From the NCBI GenBank assembly GCA_021740785.1, contig JAIOZI010000042.1, forward strand, positions 1 to 46,116: 46,116 nt of DNA, read 5' to 3'. The stretch's first letter is position 1. Every line of letters begins with the position of its first letter. Of the stretch, positions 1 to 7,421 are shown one piece after another. This stretch comes from Melioribacteraceae bacterium (GTDB lineage: Bacteria; Bacteroidota; Ignavibacteria; Ignavibacteriales; Melioribacteraceae). A model generated the notes under the pieces. That model was not told where the DNA came from and ran no database searches. It saw only the letters and a program-made list of their open reading frames with translations. The position numbers and the translations under genes were made by a program.

Positions 1-481
1 GGGGTTGAACATGTTCTTTCATATTCAACCACTCCGTGGTTGATGTTTCCCTTTTCAATATAGGCTATTCACATTGAACCCCTTCCGGGGTTCAAAAACA
101 TTTTAACCCAGCCTCTCTATGCCTTTGCTCTCTGCCCTCGGCGCTATGCTCTCTGCCTTTCACACTTCTTCTTAAAAAATAGATTGTTTCGTAACAGACC
201 GCAGATAGAAATTCAATGAGCAATAATTTCACTAAGTTGACAGCATTGGTTTATATAACTATTTTTCTTGAAACACATGAAGCTATTTCTTTTACTGCGG
301 TTATCTTTTTTGTTTTTTTGATTATCTTCTCACCGGTATAACGAGATAATTTAGAGGAGTGGAATCTTTCAGAAAACTATTGGGAATTATCTGCCCCGTT
401 GATAGCCGGACCTGATCCCACTGTTTCTTATCGGGACTTTATACTAATTAAAAAGGTTTTATCACCTTGCAAGGAACAAAC
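1..481. other. Noncoding edge region with short hairpins
   Basis: I see no convincing gene here. There are two perfect hairpins: 25-43 (8-bp stem, loop TCC) and 74-95 (9-bp stem TTGAACCCC/GGGGTTCAA, loop TTCC). A 19-nt sequence at 233-251 (TAAGTTGACAGCATTGGTT) recurs exactly, inverted, at 45975-45993 and in near-identical form around 24177 and 24348. The words around 115-165 (reversed forms of 'agagcaaagg' and 'catagcgcagag') recur near 8400 and 9375, so this edge carries several dispersed repeat families. Confidence 0.6.
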
Positions 482-811
482 TCACCTAACACTCGCAATT
501 AATCTAATAGCTTCAACTTTATCGTTTCCCAACCCATTAAGATCTTCTAATGATATGAGTCCCCCGCGAACAAGTATCCCGAATACTCTAATTAATTGAG
601 AATAGCGGTAATCAAACTTAAAATCGATATCCTTCCTTTTTTGAACAAGAAAATGTTCTAAGTTCCAGACTTCCTCGTTGCTCATATCTTTCGATACTCT
701 GTTCACCAACTCAGCTTTCAAATTTGCCATTTCATTGTTAAACGCTTTATCAAAGATGCTGCGTGCGAGCTTCTTCTCAGTTGGTGACCATTTAAATTCC
801 CGGCTATTCAT
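482..811 (-). CDS. FRP-like (fluorescence recovery protein-like) small helical protein
   Basis: A 109-aa protein resembling the cyanobacterial fluorescence recovery protein along its full length. It starts with a WSPTEKKLAR segment (cf. WS-x-E-x-x-x-A), has a central VWNLEHFLVQKRKDIDFKFD that aligns with the FRP signature LWKLHDFL-x-KRHEID-x-KYD, and ends with LISLEDLNGLGNDKV, like the FRP C-terminus. The tryptophan and the KR...ID pair are kept; the FRP His-Asp after WKL are Glu-His here. FRP accelerates recovery of the orange carotenoid protein, but no OCP or carotenoid gene is present, so the role is unknown, as for other FRP-like proteins outside cyanobacteria. No signal peptide. It lies at the low-coordinate end of the cassette-like array, with an attC-like element 70 bp upstream of its start. 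Confidence 0.75.
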   Translation of the reverse strand: MNSREFKWSPTEKKLARSIFDKAFNNEMANLKAELVNRVSKDMSNEEVWNLEHFLVQKRKDIDFKFDYRYSQLIRVFGILVRGGLISLEDLNGLGNDKVEAIRLIASVR

Positions 812-877
812 AATTATTCACCTAATATTTATTAATAAATAAAACCGTACAACCCATAAGTTTTTTACCTTGTTGGT

Positions 878-1002
878 TTTTAACTGGCTGCCGCTCGCCG
901 GTAATCAGACTCCGGCTATGTTATTCAATTCTCTCAAAATAAGAAATCTTCTTTTAAACACACATTCGGTTTTTTCAATAGTGGACATCGGCAGCGTTTG
1001 GA
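878..1002 (-). repeat. attC-like / array repeat, copy 1 (diverged)
   Basis: An imperfect palindrome: CTGGCTGCCGC near 884 pairs with GACATCGGCAGCG near 985. The interior (TATGTTATTCAATTCTC, TCAAAAT, CAGTTTTTTCAATAGTGG-like) is shared with the elements at 2330-2473 and 3550-3691. On the minus strand it ends in a GTTAAAA site. It sits between the FRP-like gene and the next gene, as expected of a cassette boundary. Confidence 0.45.
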
Positions 1003-1014
1003 TATATTGCATAT

Positions 1015-1488
1015 TTATTTAATTACATAAATTGTGCTTTCGTCAAAAACTAAATTTGTATTTATCCCATTTTCATTTTTTGAAAAATCTCCGATTTCAA
1101 GTTTATACCAACCGGTTTCATTTAATATTATTTCCAAATAATAATCATAAAATTCATCTTGCCTTAATAGTTTTATATTCTTTTCAAGTCGATAAATCTT
1201 TGCAATCTCCTTAGAGGGAGTTAATTTAATATCCAGCGGGACTTCAATATTCTCATTTATTTTTACAGATAATTTTAATGAATAATAATCAGCTTTATGA
1301 TATGTAATTACCGGTTGAATATATTTACTACCGGGAATATGCCGAGAATAAGATTTTGTGACTTCTGTTCTGAGAAAAACTATATCAGTAGAAATTATTG
1401 AAATCGCAGAAATTGATTGCGCACTTATTTTTTGCGAAATAACAATTGCAGAAATGAATAAGATTATTTGAAAAACTTTAATTCTCAT
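1015..1488 (-). CDS. Small exported protein, unknown function
   Basis: A 157-aa protein with a clear N-terminal export signal (MRIKVFQIILFISAIVIS, likely cleaved after KISAQ). The mature part alternates short hydrophobic and polar stretches, consistent with a beta-sandwich: YYSLKLSVKINENIEVPLDIKL, then YYLEIILNETGWYKLEIGDF, a pattern seen in extracytoplasmic Ig-like or carbohydrate-binding folds. I recognise no family. It is a single gene between array repeats on both sides, with its stop about 13 bp from the repeat at 878-1002, so it behaves as one cassette. Being exported and isolated, it could be a surface or periplasmic accessory protein; no more can be said from sequence. Confidence 0.6.
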   Translation of the reverse strand: MRIKVFQIILFISAIVISQKISAQSISAISIISTDIVFLRTEVTKSYSRHIPGSKYIQPVITYHKADYYSLKLSVKINENIEVPLDIKLTPSKEIAKIYRLEKNIKLLRQDEFYDYYLEIILNETGWYKLEIGDFSKNENGINTNLVFDESTIYVIK

Positions 1489-2016
1489 ATCTTACCTCAT
1501 TTTAACAATGTAACGATTTCCATCTTTCACCTTAAAAAAATTGTGTTTACACACCATATTTCGGGTGCGCCCTTTTACCGGGAAATAAGTCTTTAGTTGC
1601 CACGTTCCACAAATTTAATCACCGCTGCTCTTTTAGAAGATTTATCCCAAAAAATTCATTGGCGATGAATTTTTGCCGCTGACCGCTTATAAAATGTTTT
1701 ATTAAAACATTTTATGTTGCGGGATTAACCCCGACAATTTGTAAAAAAAATATTTTACTCAAATAAAGAATTTCAAAATTTCTATATGGCTAAGTATTTG
1801 ATATTTATCAACTTACAAATTGTCGGCCCGAAGGGCAGATTTTCAAATGGAAAATCTGGGTTTATTTCTATCTACTTTCTGTTGACCATAATCGGAACAA
1901 CTGGTTATCGGATTATGCCTCGGCAAGTTTACCAATCGAAACAGTCATTTGCATAGGTTGGCTTCGGCATTAATCCTTTATTACATTATATGCTAATAAT
2001 CTTTGAAAGATATAGT
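1489..2016. other. Intergenic region holding the 224-bp repeat and a second palindrome
   Basis: Besides the 224-bp repeat, 1911-1978 forms an imperfect palindrome (GGATTATGCC near 1911 against GGCATTAATCC near 1966) that may be the remnant of a cassette boundary downstream of the small membrane-protein gene. No gene is supported. Confidence 0.5.
1641..1864. repeat. 224-bp dispersed structured repeat, copy 1
   Basis: This copy is similar along its whole length and in the same orientation to 41155-41380. It has a chain of inverted repeats: AAAATTCATT...GATGAATTTTT, ATAAAATGTTTTATT...AAAACATTTTAT, a long-range pair CCGACAATTTGTAA/TTACAAATTGTCGG (1730-1743 and 1813-1826), and CAGATTTTC/GAAAATCTG (1836-1858). 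No ORF crosses it. Differences between copies are scattered substitutions that largely keep the pairings. Confidence 0.8.
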
Positions 2017-2247
2017 TTATTTATTATTACTGTCTTCAGACTTATTTTCTTTTATTTTATTAAATATCATTGCTAGGGGTCCCCATATTAATACTATGTG
2101 TGTCAAAACACCACCAACAAGAATATTTTGTATCTTATCATAGCATTCAGTTCCTTTTAATGCGAAAGAACAACCTAAAATCACCGCACCCCAAATAATG
2201 GCGCTAGCAATAGTGAAAGAGCCTATTGAAATTATTTTCTTATCCAT
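2017..2247 (-). CDS. Small two-helix membrane protein, unknown function
   Basis: A 76-aa protein with two hydrophobic segments, roughly residues 8-28 (IGSFTIASAIIWGAVILGC) and 42-62 (ILVGGVLTHIVLIWGPLAMIF), joined by a short polar loop with a cysteine (GTECYDK). The C-terminal tail is charged (KIKENKSEDSNNK) and probably cytoplasmic. No known family is recognised. It lies alone between an attC-like element at 2330-2473 and a palindromic region below 1980, as a single-gene cassette would. Small hydrophobic proteins of this kind are common cargo in such arrays and may be toxins, immunity proteins or anchors; none of these roles can be assigned here. Confidence 0.5.
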   Translation of the reverse strand: MDKKIISIGSFTIASAIIWGAVILGCSFALKGTECYDKIQNILVGGVLTHIVLIWGPLAMIFNKIKENKSEDSNNK

Positions 2248-2329
2248 TTTGACATCCCATTAATTGTTTAATACAAAGTGTAAATTTAAGTAGAGTTAAC
2301 ATTTATAACTATTTTTAATTTCCATGGGG

Positions 2330-2473
2330 TATAACGTTGTGCATAAGCCGAAGCTCGCTAGTCGTCAGACCACGGTTATGTTATTCAATTCTCTCAAATT
2401 TTAGGGATCTCCTTTTTAACCCAAATTCAGCTTTTTTCGATAGTGGTCATTGGCATGAGCTTGTCGGCATAAT
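2330..2473 (-). repeat. attC-like array repeat, copy 2
   Basis: The ends pair imperfectly: TATAACGTTGTGCATAAGCCGAAGCTC at the low end (2330-2356) against GAGCTTGTCGGCATAA at the high end. The interior matches the copies at 878 and 3550 (ACCACGGTTATGTTATTC; ATTCAG...TTTTTTCGATAGTGG). Read on the minus strand it ends CGGCTTATGCAC-AACGTTATAC, like attC L'/R' boxes. A second right-end-like GTTATGC is at 2664-2670. Confidence 0.5.
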
Positions 2474-2735
2474 CAAAAAATAAAAGAGCTGCTTTAATTG
2501 CCATAGCTGGGAAGCTGCTTCTTCTTATTTATACCTTATGAAAAAAAGATTCAATTTATATCCCAAATTATGGTGCTCAGCAAACCAATCAAAACATACG
2601 TTTTGTTTTGATACTCTTTGAAAATTTTCTGTGATTTATAATTGATTTTTAACACAGAACCTGGTTATGCACGTTTTAATTATCATTTATATTTCACTCT
2701 ACTTTTACTATATTGTTAATAAAGAAAGTGAATTT
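2474..2735. promoter_or_regulatory. Upstream region of the Fic module with palindrome
   Basis: AT-rich noncoding DNA ahead of the Fic antitoxin. ATCAAAAC at 2588-2595 and GTTTTGAT at 2605-2612 form an 8-bp inverted repeat about 125 bp before the antitoxin start, a possible operator. The role is inferred from position only. Confidence 0.3.
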
Positions 2736-2873
2736 ATGACCATGAAAAAACCAAAATTCTCCTTAGAAAAAGCTCGAAATGCAGTTGAAATATCTTCGAA
2801 AATTGAAGGACACAAAATTAAAAGCAGAAAACCAGGTCAACGAAAACGAGCTAAATCTAAATCGAAAAACTAA
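2736..2873 (+). CDS. Fic-inhibitor antitoxin (VbhA/YhfG-like)
   Basis: A 45-aa basic protein. I chose the ATG at 2736 over upstream starts because AGAAAG lies just before it and the upstream residues are not antitoxin-like. It carries SSKIEG, an exact match to the class I Fic inhibitory motif (S/T)xxxE(G/N), whose glutamate contacts the second arginine of the Fic motif and blocks productive ATP binding. The rest is Lys/Arg-rich (RKPGQRKRAKSKSKN). Its stop overlaps the next ATG (TAATG), the usual antitoxin-toxin coupling, and the following frame encodes a Fic domain, so the pair supports itself. Unlike its array neighbours it is on the plus strand. Confidence 0.8.
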   Translation: MTMKKPKFSLEKARNAVEISSKIEGHKIKSRKPGQRKRAKSKSKN

Positions 2874-3499
2874 TGTCTTAGTATAGCCAAGACAAGAATT
2901 ACATTTACTTCGAAAACACAGATATTCCAATTAACAAACTCAATATTCGCAATCTGCAAACACTTGAAGAAGTAGAAAGAAAACTTTTACTAAAAGGTTA
3001 CGAATACTTTCATAAAAATTTATCTGAAGATACAATTTTTGATGAACAATATTTACAAGAATTGCACGGTAAAACTTTCAGCAAACTTTACGATTTTGCC
3101 GGAAAATACAGGAATGTAAATATTTCAAAAGGATACTCTACATTTTGCCAAGTCAGATTTCTTGAACAAACATCCAATGGAATTTTTGATAAGCTAAGAA
3201 ACGATGAATACCTAAAAAATTATTTTGAAAAATCGAAAGAAGAATTTGCTGAAAAATTAGCTTACTATATGTGTGAATTAATTGCTCTCCACCCATTCTT
3301 AGAATTAAATGGTAGAATCCTTCGATTGTTCTTTGATATGATTGCCACTTACAACGGTTATGAATATATAGATTATAAAGATTCTTTGATAATCGAAGAT
3401 GGAGATAATAAATATATAAAAGCATCAATCGATTGTATGACCGGTAAAGATAATAAAATGTACCAGATAATTCTGAATGGATTGAAAAAAGCGAAATAA
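2873..3499 (+). pseudogene. Fic-domain AMPylase toxin, interrupted by TAG at codon 3
   Basis: The Fic core is intact: HPFLELNGR at 3290-3316 matches HPFx(D/E)GNGR with Leu for the first Gly, and the YDFAGKYRNVNISKG flap is present. Fic enzymes transfer AMP to target proteins and, as toxins, arrest growth. The natural start is the ATG at 2873, overlapping the antitoxin stop, but the frame reads ATG-TCT-TAG, so an amber codon (2879-2881) follows two residues. Past it the frame is open for 205 codons and begins YSQDKNYIYFENTDIPINKL, a typical Fic N-terminus, so the TAG lies inside the gene. The next usable start is a TTG at 3062, which would lose about 60 residues. Either this is a recent inactivation, or low-level readthrough or reinitiation limits the toxin. 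Confidence 0.75.
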
Positions 3500-3549
3500 C
3501 TTTTTTCCCTCTCTTATATTTCATTAAAACAAAGAACAATTTGACATGT

Positions 3550-3691
3550 GCATAACAGCGCTGCCCATAAGCCGAAGCTCGCCAGTAGTCAGACCACGGT
3601 TATGTTATTCAATTCTTTCAAAATTAGAAATCCTCTATTAAACACATATTCAGTTTTTTCAATAGTGGGCATTGGCATGAGCTTGTTATAA
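3550..3691 (-). repeat. attC-like array repeat, copy 3
   Basis: GCATAAC at 3550-3556 and GTTATAA at 3685-3691 are the outer boxes. The inner boxes are CCCATAAGCCGAAGCTC against GGCATGAGCTTG. Read on the minus strand it ends CGGCTTATGGGCAGCGCTGTTATGC, resembling attC L'/R'. The body is about 80% identical by eye to the repeat at 2330-2473. It lies 7 bp beyond the stop of the HEPN gene at 3698. Confidence 0.6.
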
Positions 3692-3697
3692 AGCGCT

Positions 3698-4972
3698 CTA
3701 TACCTTCAAATAATTTATTTCCTTAAATAATACTCTAGAGCAAAAATATCTTAACCTTGTTAAAAGTCTGCGTTCATTATTGTTTAATTTAGATTTGCCT
3801 CGATGAACAATTTGGGAACGGATTTCATAGATTTCATTAAAATCCTTTAATATATTTTGTCTTTCTTCATCGTTTTCACTTATTAAATAAGCGCATCTAT
3901 TTCTTAACAATTCACCAATACCGATAATGTCAGATTTTGATTTATCTCCAAGTAAGATTTCTAAAACAACTGTATTTTGAATAAAAGAAAGTAATTCGTT
4001 ATTCCCAGACATACCTTCGAAAAACCATTTGCTTGCTTCTAATATCTTCTGTGTTTTAGGTAGACCAGACAATAACTTTCCAATTAACTGAACGTTATAT
4101 GTAAGAAAATCTTTATTTATATTTTCATTAGGACCAATAGGATTATTTACAAATTCAATGTCATAAATACATTCTTTTAGATCATCAGGAAGATTATGGT
4201 AACTATCATAAATCCAATTACCATCAATTTTCGAGAATGTTTTTATGCCATCGGATTTATTGGAGCTATAATTACTATTGTATCTAAATAATGAACGAGC
4301 TAGACCTAAACCATATAGATATTTTATAGTATTAATAGAATCGGATAATGTTTCAGTAAAGTAGTAATCGCAGTTATAACCTTTAGTAGTAATTTCTAAA
4401 TAGAGTTTGTCCTTTTCTAAATAGTTATGGTCTTCTTGCAAATCAGCAAATCTAAACTTAAAAATACCTTCAGTTATAACCTTGCTAGTAGTATCCAACT
4501 TGGTATTAATTATAAAATCATCAGTAAGCTCAATAATTCTTAGGTTATCGTTAAAAATTATTTCTTTATCATAATACTTTAACAAGGTATGGAAGCAATC
4601 AGGTATTTTTATAAATAATTTATAATCACGTGGTAATTTTTCAAAGTCGTCTATGAGTTTATTCGATAACGTTTCCAGATTAGGTTCAGGTAGCAATTCG
4701 AAATATTTTTTATCTTTTTCATCTAGCTTGTATTCATAATTCTTTAATGGACGCTGCATTTCCTCAATTAAGAAAGTATAAAACGGTGTTTCATCAATCA
4801 TATTCTGATATTCTTTTATTACCTCACCTTTCACTGGTAATATTCTATCAATGTCATCTAAATTGTAGGTTGATTTATAATTAACATATTTGTTGTTAGA
4901 TACAGTTATTTCAGGTAAATATTCAGTTAATTCTTCGAGCAATCTTTTTTTACATTCTTTGTGTAATTTCAT
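3698..4972 (-). CDS. ApeA-like HEPN-domain protein (putative defence RNase)
   Basis: A 424-aa soluble protein. The first 280 residues are not recognisable; they contain alternating beta-type stretches (YKLFIKIPDCF, FKFRFADL, LYLEITTKGYNCDYYF). The C-terminal 130 residues are helical and resemble ApeA-type HEPN domains: ASKWFFEG, then FIQNTVVLEILLGD, GIGELLRNRCAYL and finally IYEIRSQIVHRGKSK. RSQIVH fits the HEPN RX4-6H ribonuclease motif. Proteins of this architecture include anti-phage abortive systems, where HEPN cleaves RNA on infection; that role here is inferred. Attc-like elements flank it on both sides, so it is one cassette of the array, next to the TIR and Fic genes. Confidence 0.65.
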   Translation of the reverse strand: MKLHKECKKRLLEELTEYLPEITVSNNKYVNYKSTYNLDDIDRILPVKGEVIKEYQNMIDETPFYTFLIEEMQRPLKNYEYKLDEKDKKYFELLPEPNLETLSNKLIDDFEKLPRDYKLFIKIPDCFHTLLKYYDKEIIFNDNLRIIELTDDFIINTKLDTTSKVITEGIFKFRFADLQEDHNYLEKDKLYLEITTKGYNCDYYFTETLSDSINTIKYLYGLGLARSLFRYNSNYSSNKSDGIKTFSKIDGNWIYDSYHNLPDDLKECIYDIEFVNNPIGPNENINKDFLTYNVQLIGKLLSGLPKTQKILEASKWFFEGMSGNNELLSFIQNTVVLEILLGDKSKSDIIGIGELLRNRCAYLISENDEERQNILKDFNEIYEIRSQIVHRGKSKLNNNERRLLTRLRYFCSRVLFKEINYLKV

Positions 4973-4985
4973 AATTCCTTAGCTT

Positions 4986-5228
4986 TATAACGGCGTTGCA
5001 AATAACCCGCTTGTCTCGACGATTTTTGTCGGGCCGCCCAACATTACTATATTTTTTTATTATTAAAAAATGTTTAGAACTGTAGCCTTGTTTAACTTTC
5101 GTAATAAACAAGGCGGAACTAACTTTTATACATATACTAATTTAAAGAGCACCTTACTTTTATCTCTTCACTTCAGAAAATCAATCCGGCCGCTTTTTCT
5201 CGCGGTCGGGTTGATTTGCTTGTTATAC
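4986..5228 (-). repeat. attC-like array repeat, copy 4
   Basis: The outer boxes are TATAAC (4986-4991) and GTTATA (5222-5227). The inner boxes are GCGTTGCAAATAACCCG and CGGGTTGATTTGCTTG, complementary with unpaired bases as in attC. The TAA stop of the TIR gene lies inside the first box. Internal hairpins: GTCTCGACGATTTTTGTCGGG and GCCTTGTTTA...TAAACAAGGC (near 5090-5112). Confidence 0.6.
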
Positions 5229-6347
5229 AGTTTTTAAAAGTCTATTAATAGTCCCTTTCTCTTTTGCAATATTTTTAAAGTAAGTCAAAGGTATAGCAAC
5301 AAATTTATGTCCCTCAGCAAAACAACCGACTTGATATACATCAAATAATATTTTTAAAGTATTCTCAGTGATAACAAATTTGGTAAAATTCTCTCTTACT
5401 GGTGCCGCACCTCTTTTAATCCATTCAATTGTTGCATCATTTTGTTCGGCGTGACCAATTAACGTTTTACATAATTCTTTAATACAATAATTTGAAATTA
5501 TATCTAAATAATTAGAAGCTTCATCAAATAAATCTTCTAACTGAATAAAAAGAGTAGGTTTTATTTCAAAATTATATGTTCTCTGATAACCGTTACCATG
5601 AGCAGCACCAATTGATTGAAACCAAAGATTAAATGAAATGCTTATCAATTTATTTGATAGATAGACAATGTCATAACCAATATTCATTTCTTCCTGCATT
5701 GCAGTTTCGCCGTATGAATCTTTCAATTCTTTATCAGTAATAATTTCTAATGCTGATTTTCTAAATGACTGAATATTTTCAAATATAAAACCAGAAATAA
5801 TCTGGTTTACTTCTTCGAAGTTTTGATCCCCTTTTAATTCTGGATATTCACAATGAATTTCATAAGAGAAATATTGTGTTTTTTGTTCATCAAATTTTTT
5901 AGTAATAATCTCATACTTATTTGCTTTGTTAGGAATATCTATATTTAGCTTTTTAGAAGTATACTCAAGTGATTCAAGCAACTTATCCCAACCATTAGAT
6001 TCATATAAGTTTGTATATTGGAACGAAGAGAGCTTTTCTGGGACTTCACATTCATTTATTCTGACAGGAATTAAAAAAATATCATCTTCTAACTTTTCTT
6101 CCCAAATTCGGAGTGCTTCCCTTATTTCTCTTTGAACAAATCCTCTTTTTCTTGATGAATTAGTACTTAAAAAAACTATTATTACATCTGATTGTTTTAT
6201 TGCAGACCAAATAAAGTTTGCCCATTTCATACCAGGAATGATATCTTTTTTATCCATCCAAGGTTTATAGCCGAGATTCTTTAATTTGTTGTAATATGGT
6301 TCTACTAAAGAATAATCCTCATTAGCATAACTTAAAAATATTCTCAT
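5223..6347 (-). CDS. TIR-domain protein with C-terminal DUF3298-like domain
   Basis: Residues 1-130 are a TIR domain: MRIFLSYANEDYSLV (box 1), LGYKPWMDKKDIIPGMKW (loop plus BB-like region), SDVIIVFLSTNSSRKRGFVQREIREAL with a conserved Glu after the Ser-rich segment, then IFLIPVRINECEVP. Bacterial TIRs often hydrolyse NAD+ or make cyclic ADP-ribose signals in anti-phage defence. Residues 165-374 look like the periplasmic-type DUF3298 fold (TYNFEIKPTLFIQLEDLF, FVITENTLKILFDVYQVGCFAEG), here without any signal peptide or membrane segment between the domains, so both would be cytoplasmic. That pairing is unusual. It is a single-gene cassette between two attC-like elements, next to the HEPN and Fic genes. 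Confidence 0.8.
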   Translation of the reverse strand: MRIFLSYANEDYSLVEPYYNKLKNLGYKPWMDKKDIIPGMKWANFIWSAIKQSDVIIVFLSTNSSRKRGFVQREIREALRIWEEKLEDDIFLIPVRINECEVPEKLSSFQYTNLYESNGWDKLLESLEYTSKKLNIDIPNKANKYEIITKKFDEQKTQYFSYEIHCEYPELKGDQNFEEVNQIISGFIFENIQSFRKSALEIITDKELKDSYGETAMQEEMNIGYDIVYLSNKLISISFNLWFQSIGAAHGNGYQRTYNFEIKPTLFIQLEDLFDEASNYLDIISNYCIKELCKTLIGHAEQNDATIEWIKRGAAPVRENFTKFVITENTLKILFDVYQVGCFAEGHKFVAIPLTYFKNIAKEKGTINRLLKTV

Positions 6348-6372
6348 ATTTTCTCGTAATTTATAAAAACTG

Positions 6373-6620
6373 TATAACTGCGTTGCCCATAAGCCGTCCG
6401 CCCCGAACTGCGGACTTGCATAAAACGCAATGCCAAAAATTTGCAGCCGTGCTTAAATTAATCAACAAGCACGGCGGAACTTTGTTTAATTAAAAGAACA
6501 ACTTTACACTGCAATGTTTACTACTGCACTTCCCTCACAGCAAATCGAGTCGGCCAGAGTCGAAGACGGCGGTCGGGCTTGTCCCGATGTTTTTTATCGG
6601 GGTTGATTTGCTGGTTAGGC
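6373..6620 (-). repeat. attC-like array repeat, copy 5
   Basis: TATAAC at 6373-6378 and GTTAGGC at 6614-6620; the latter, read on the minus strand, is GCCTAAC, an exact RYYYAAC core site. The inner boxes are TGCGTTGCCCATAAGCCG and GGGGTTGATTTGCTG. Internal hairpins include GCCGTGCTTA...CAAGCACGGC (6444-6474) and a GTCGGGCTTGTCCCGAT...ATCGGGG region. It lies 5 bp beyond the stop of the gene at 6626. Confidence 0.65.
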
Positions 6621-6625
6621 AACCA

Positions 6626-7162
6626 TTACCGATAAACATTAAAAACATATCTAAGACCAAGTCCCAGCTTTCTAACAGAATTAAAACTGAGGAATAACAT
6701 AAACTGCTTATTTATTTTATAACTACCGCCAATACCAATACCCGTAATTGTTTCTTCTTTATCAATTAAATGATAACCACCTTCATCAAATCTGTTATCA
6801 ATATAGTTTGTGTAATATTTCTTTTGCCCGATAGACAGTTCAATAAAGACTACTAAAGTATCAATGATTTCATAACCATAACCAATATCAATTGTATAAA
6901 ACTTATCTCCACTTCCATCTGTGGTTAATCCATAATTTGATTTTCTTTCGGATTTTTCCTCACCTTTTGCGTCTGTAATTTGATATGTACCACCAAAATG
7001 GAAATAGTGATCACCTTTATTATAGAAAAAGTCTCCAAATACAGTGGATTCAATTGATGCTCCAAGACTCATTCCCCAATTTTGTGAAAATGTATTTATA
7101 GATAGAATGAAGAAAAAAGGGATTGCTACTAAAAAACTAAAATGCTTACTTTTTGTTCTCAT
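6626..7162 (-). CDS. Exported beta-barrel-type outer-membrane protein
   Basis: A 178-aa protein with a signal peptide (FSFLVAIPFFFILSINTFSQ, cleavage after SQ). The mature part reads as amphipathic strands ending in aromatic residues (YFHFGGTYQITDA, FYTIDIGYGYEIIDTLVVFIELSIGQKKYYTNYID, GIGIGGSYKINKQFMLFLSFNSVRKLGLGLRYVF), the pattern of a small 8-strand outer-membrane barrel such as OmpW/OmpA-like porin folds. The final FxxxYR resembles a barrel-assembly C-terminal signature. Function beyond that is unknown. It is one cassette, with RYYYAAC-type boxes within a few bases of both ends of the gene interval. Confidence 0.65.
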   Translation of the reverse strand: MRTKSKHFSFLVAIPFFFILSINTFSQNWGMSLGASIESTVFGDFFYNKGDHYFHFGGTYQITDAKGEEKSERKSNYGLTTDGSGDKFYTIDIGYGYEIIDTLVVFIELSIGQKKYYTNYIDNRFDEGGYHLIDKEETITGIGIGGSYKINKQFMLFLSFNSVRKLGLGLRYVFNVYR

Positions 7163-7181
7163 ATTTGCACCAAATTTAGTT

Positions 7182-7404
7182 GCCTAACGGTGTTGCAATT
7201 AGCCGGCGCCCCAACACTGGAATGCCGCTTAAAAGTACACCGCTAATAATTTAGCAACCGGTTTGTAAATTTCGCGATACAAGCCGGTTGCAACCATTTT
7301 TTTTATTAGTGCACTGCCAAAAGCAATGCTGTTTAGTTCACTATGCTTAAGAACTACTCATATGCCACATTGAAAACGGCGCGCGGCTGAGTTGCTGGTT
7401 ATGT
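7182..7404 (-). repeat. attC-like array repeat, copy 6
   Basis: GCCTAAC at 7182-7188 (GTTAGGC on the minus strand) and GTTATGT at 7398-7404 are the outer boxes. The inner boxes are GGTGTTGCAATTAGCCGGCGCC and GGCGCGCGGCTGAGTTGCTG. The body is homologous to 22719-22946 (GGAATGCCGC, TTAGCAACCGGTTTGTAA, GGTTGCAA, TTAGTGCACTGCCAAAA, AAAGAACTAC-CATATGCC). Confidence 0.65.
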
Positions 7405-7421
7405 GTTTCACATTCTGCTAA

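Noticed and set aside
3062-3499. Fic gene starting at the TTG at 3062
   Set aside because: It would remove about 60 residues that match the conserved Fic N-terminus and are open beyond the TAG, so the real gene starts at 2873 and is interrupted.
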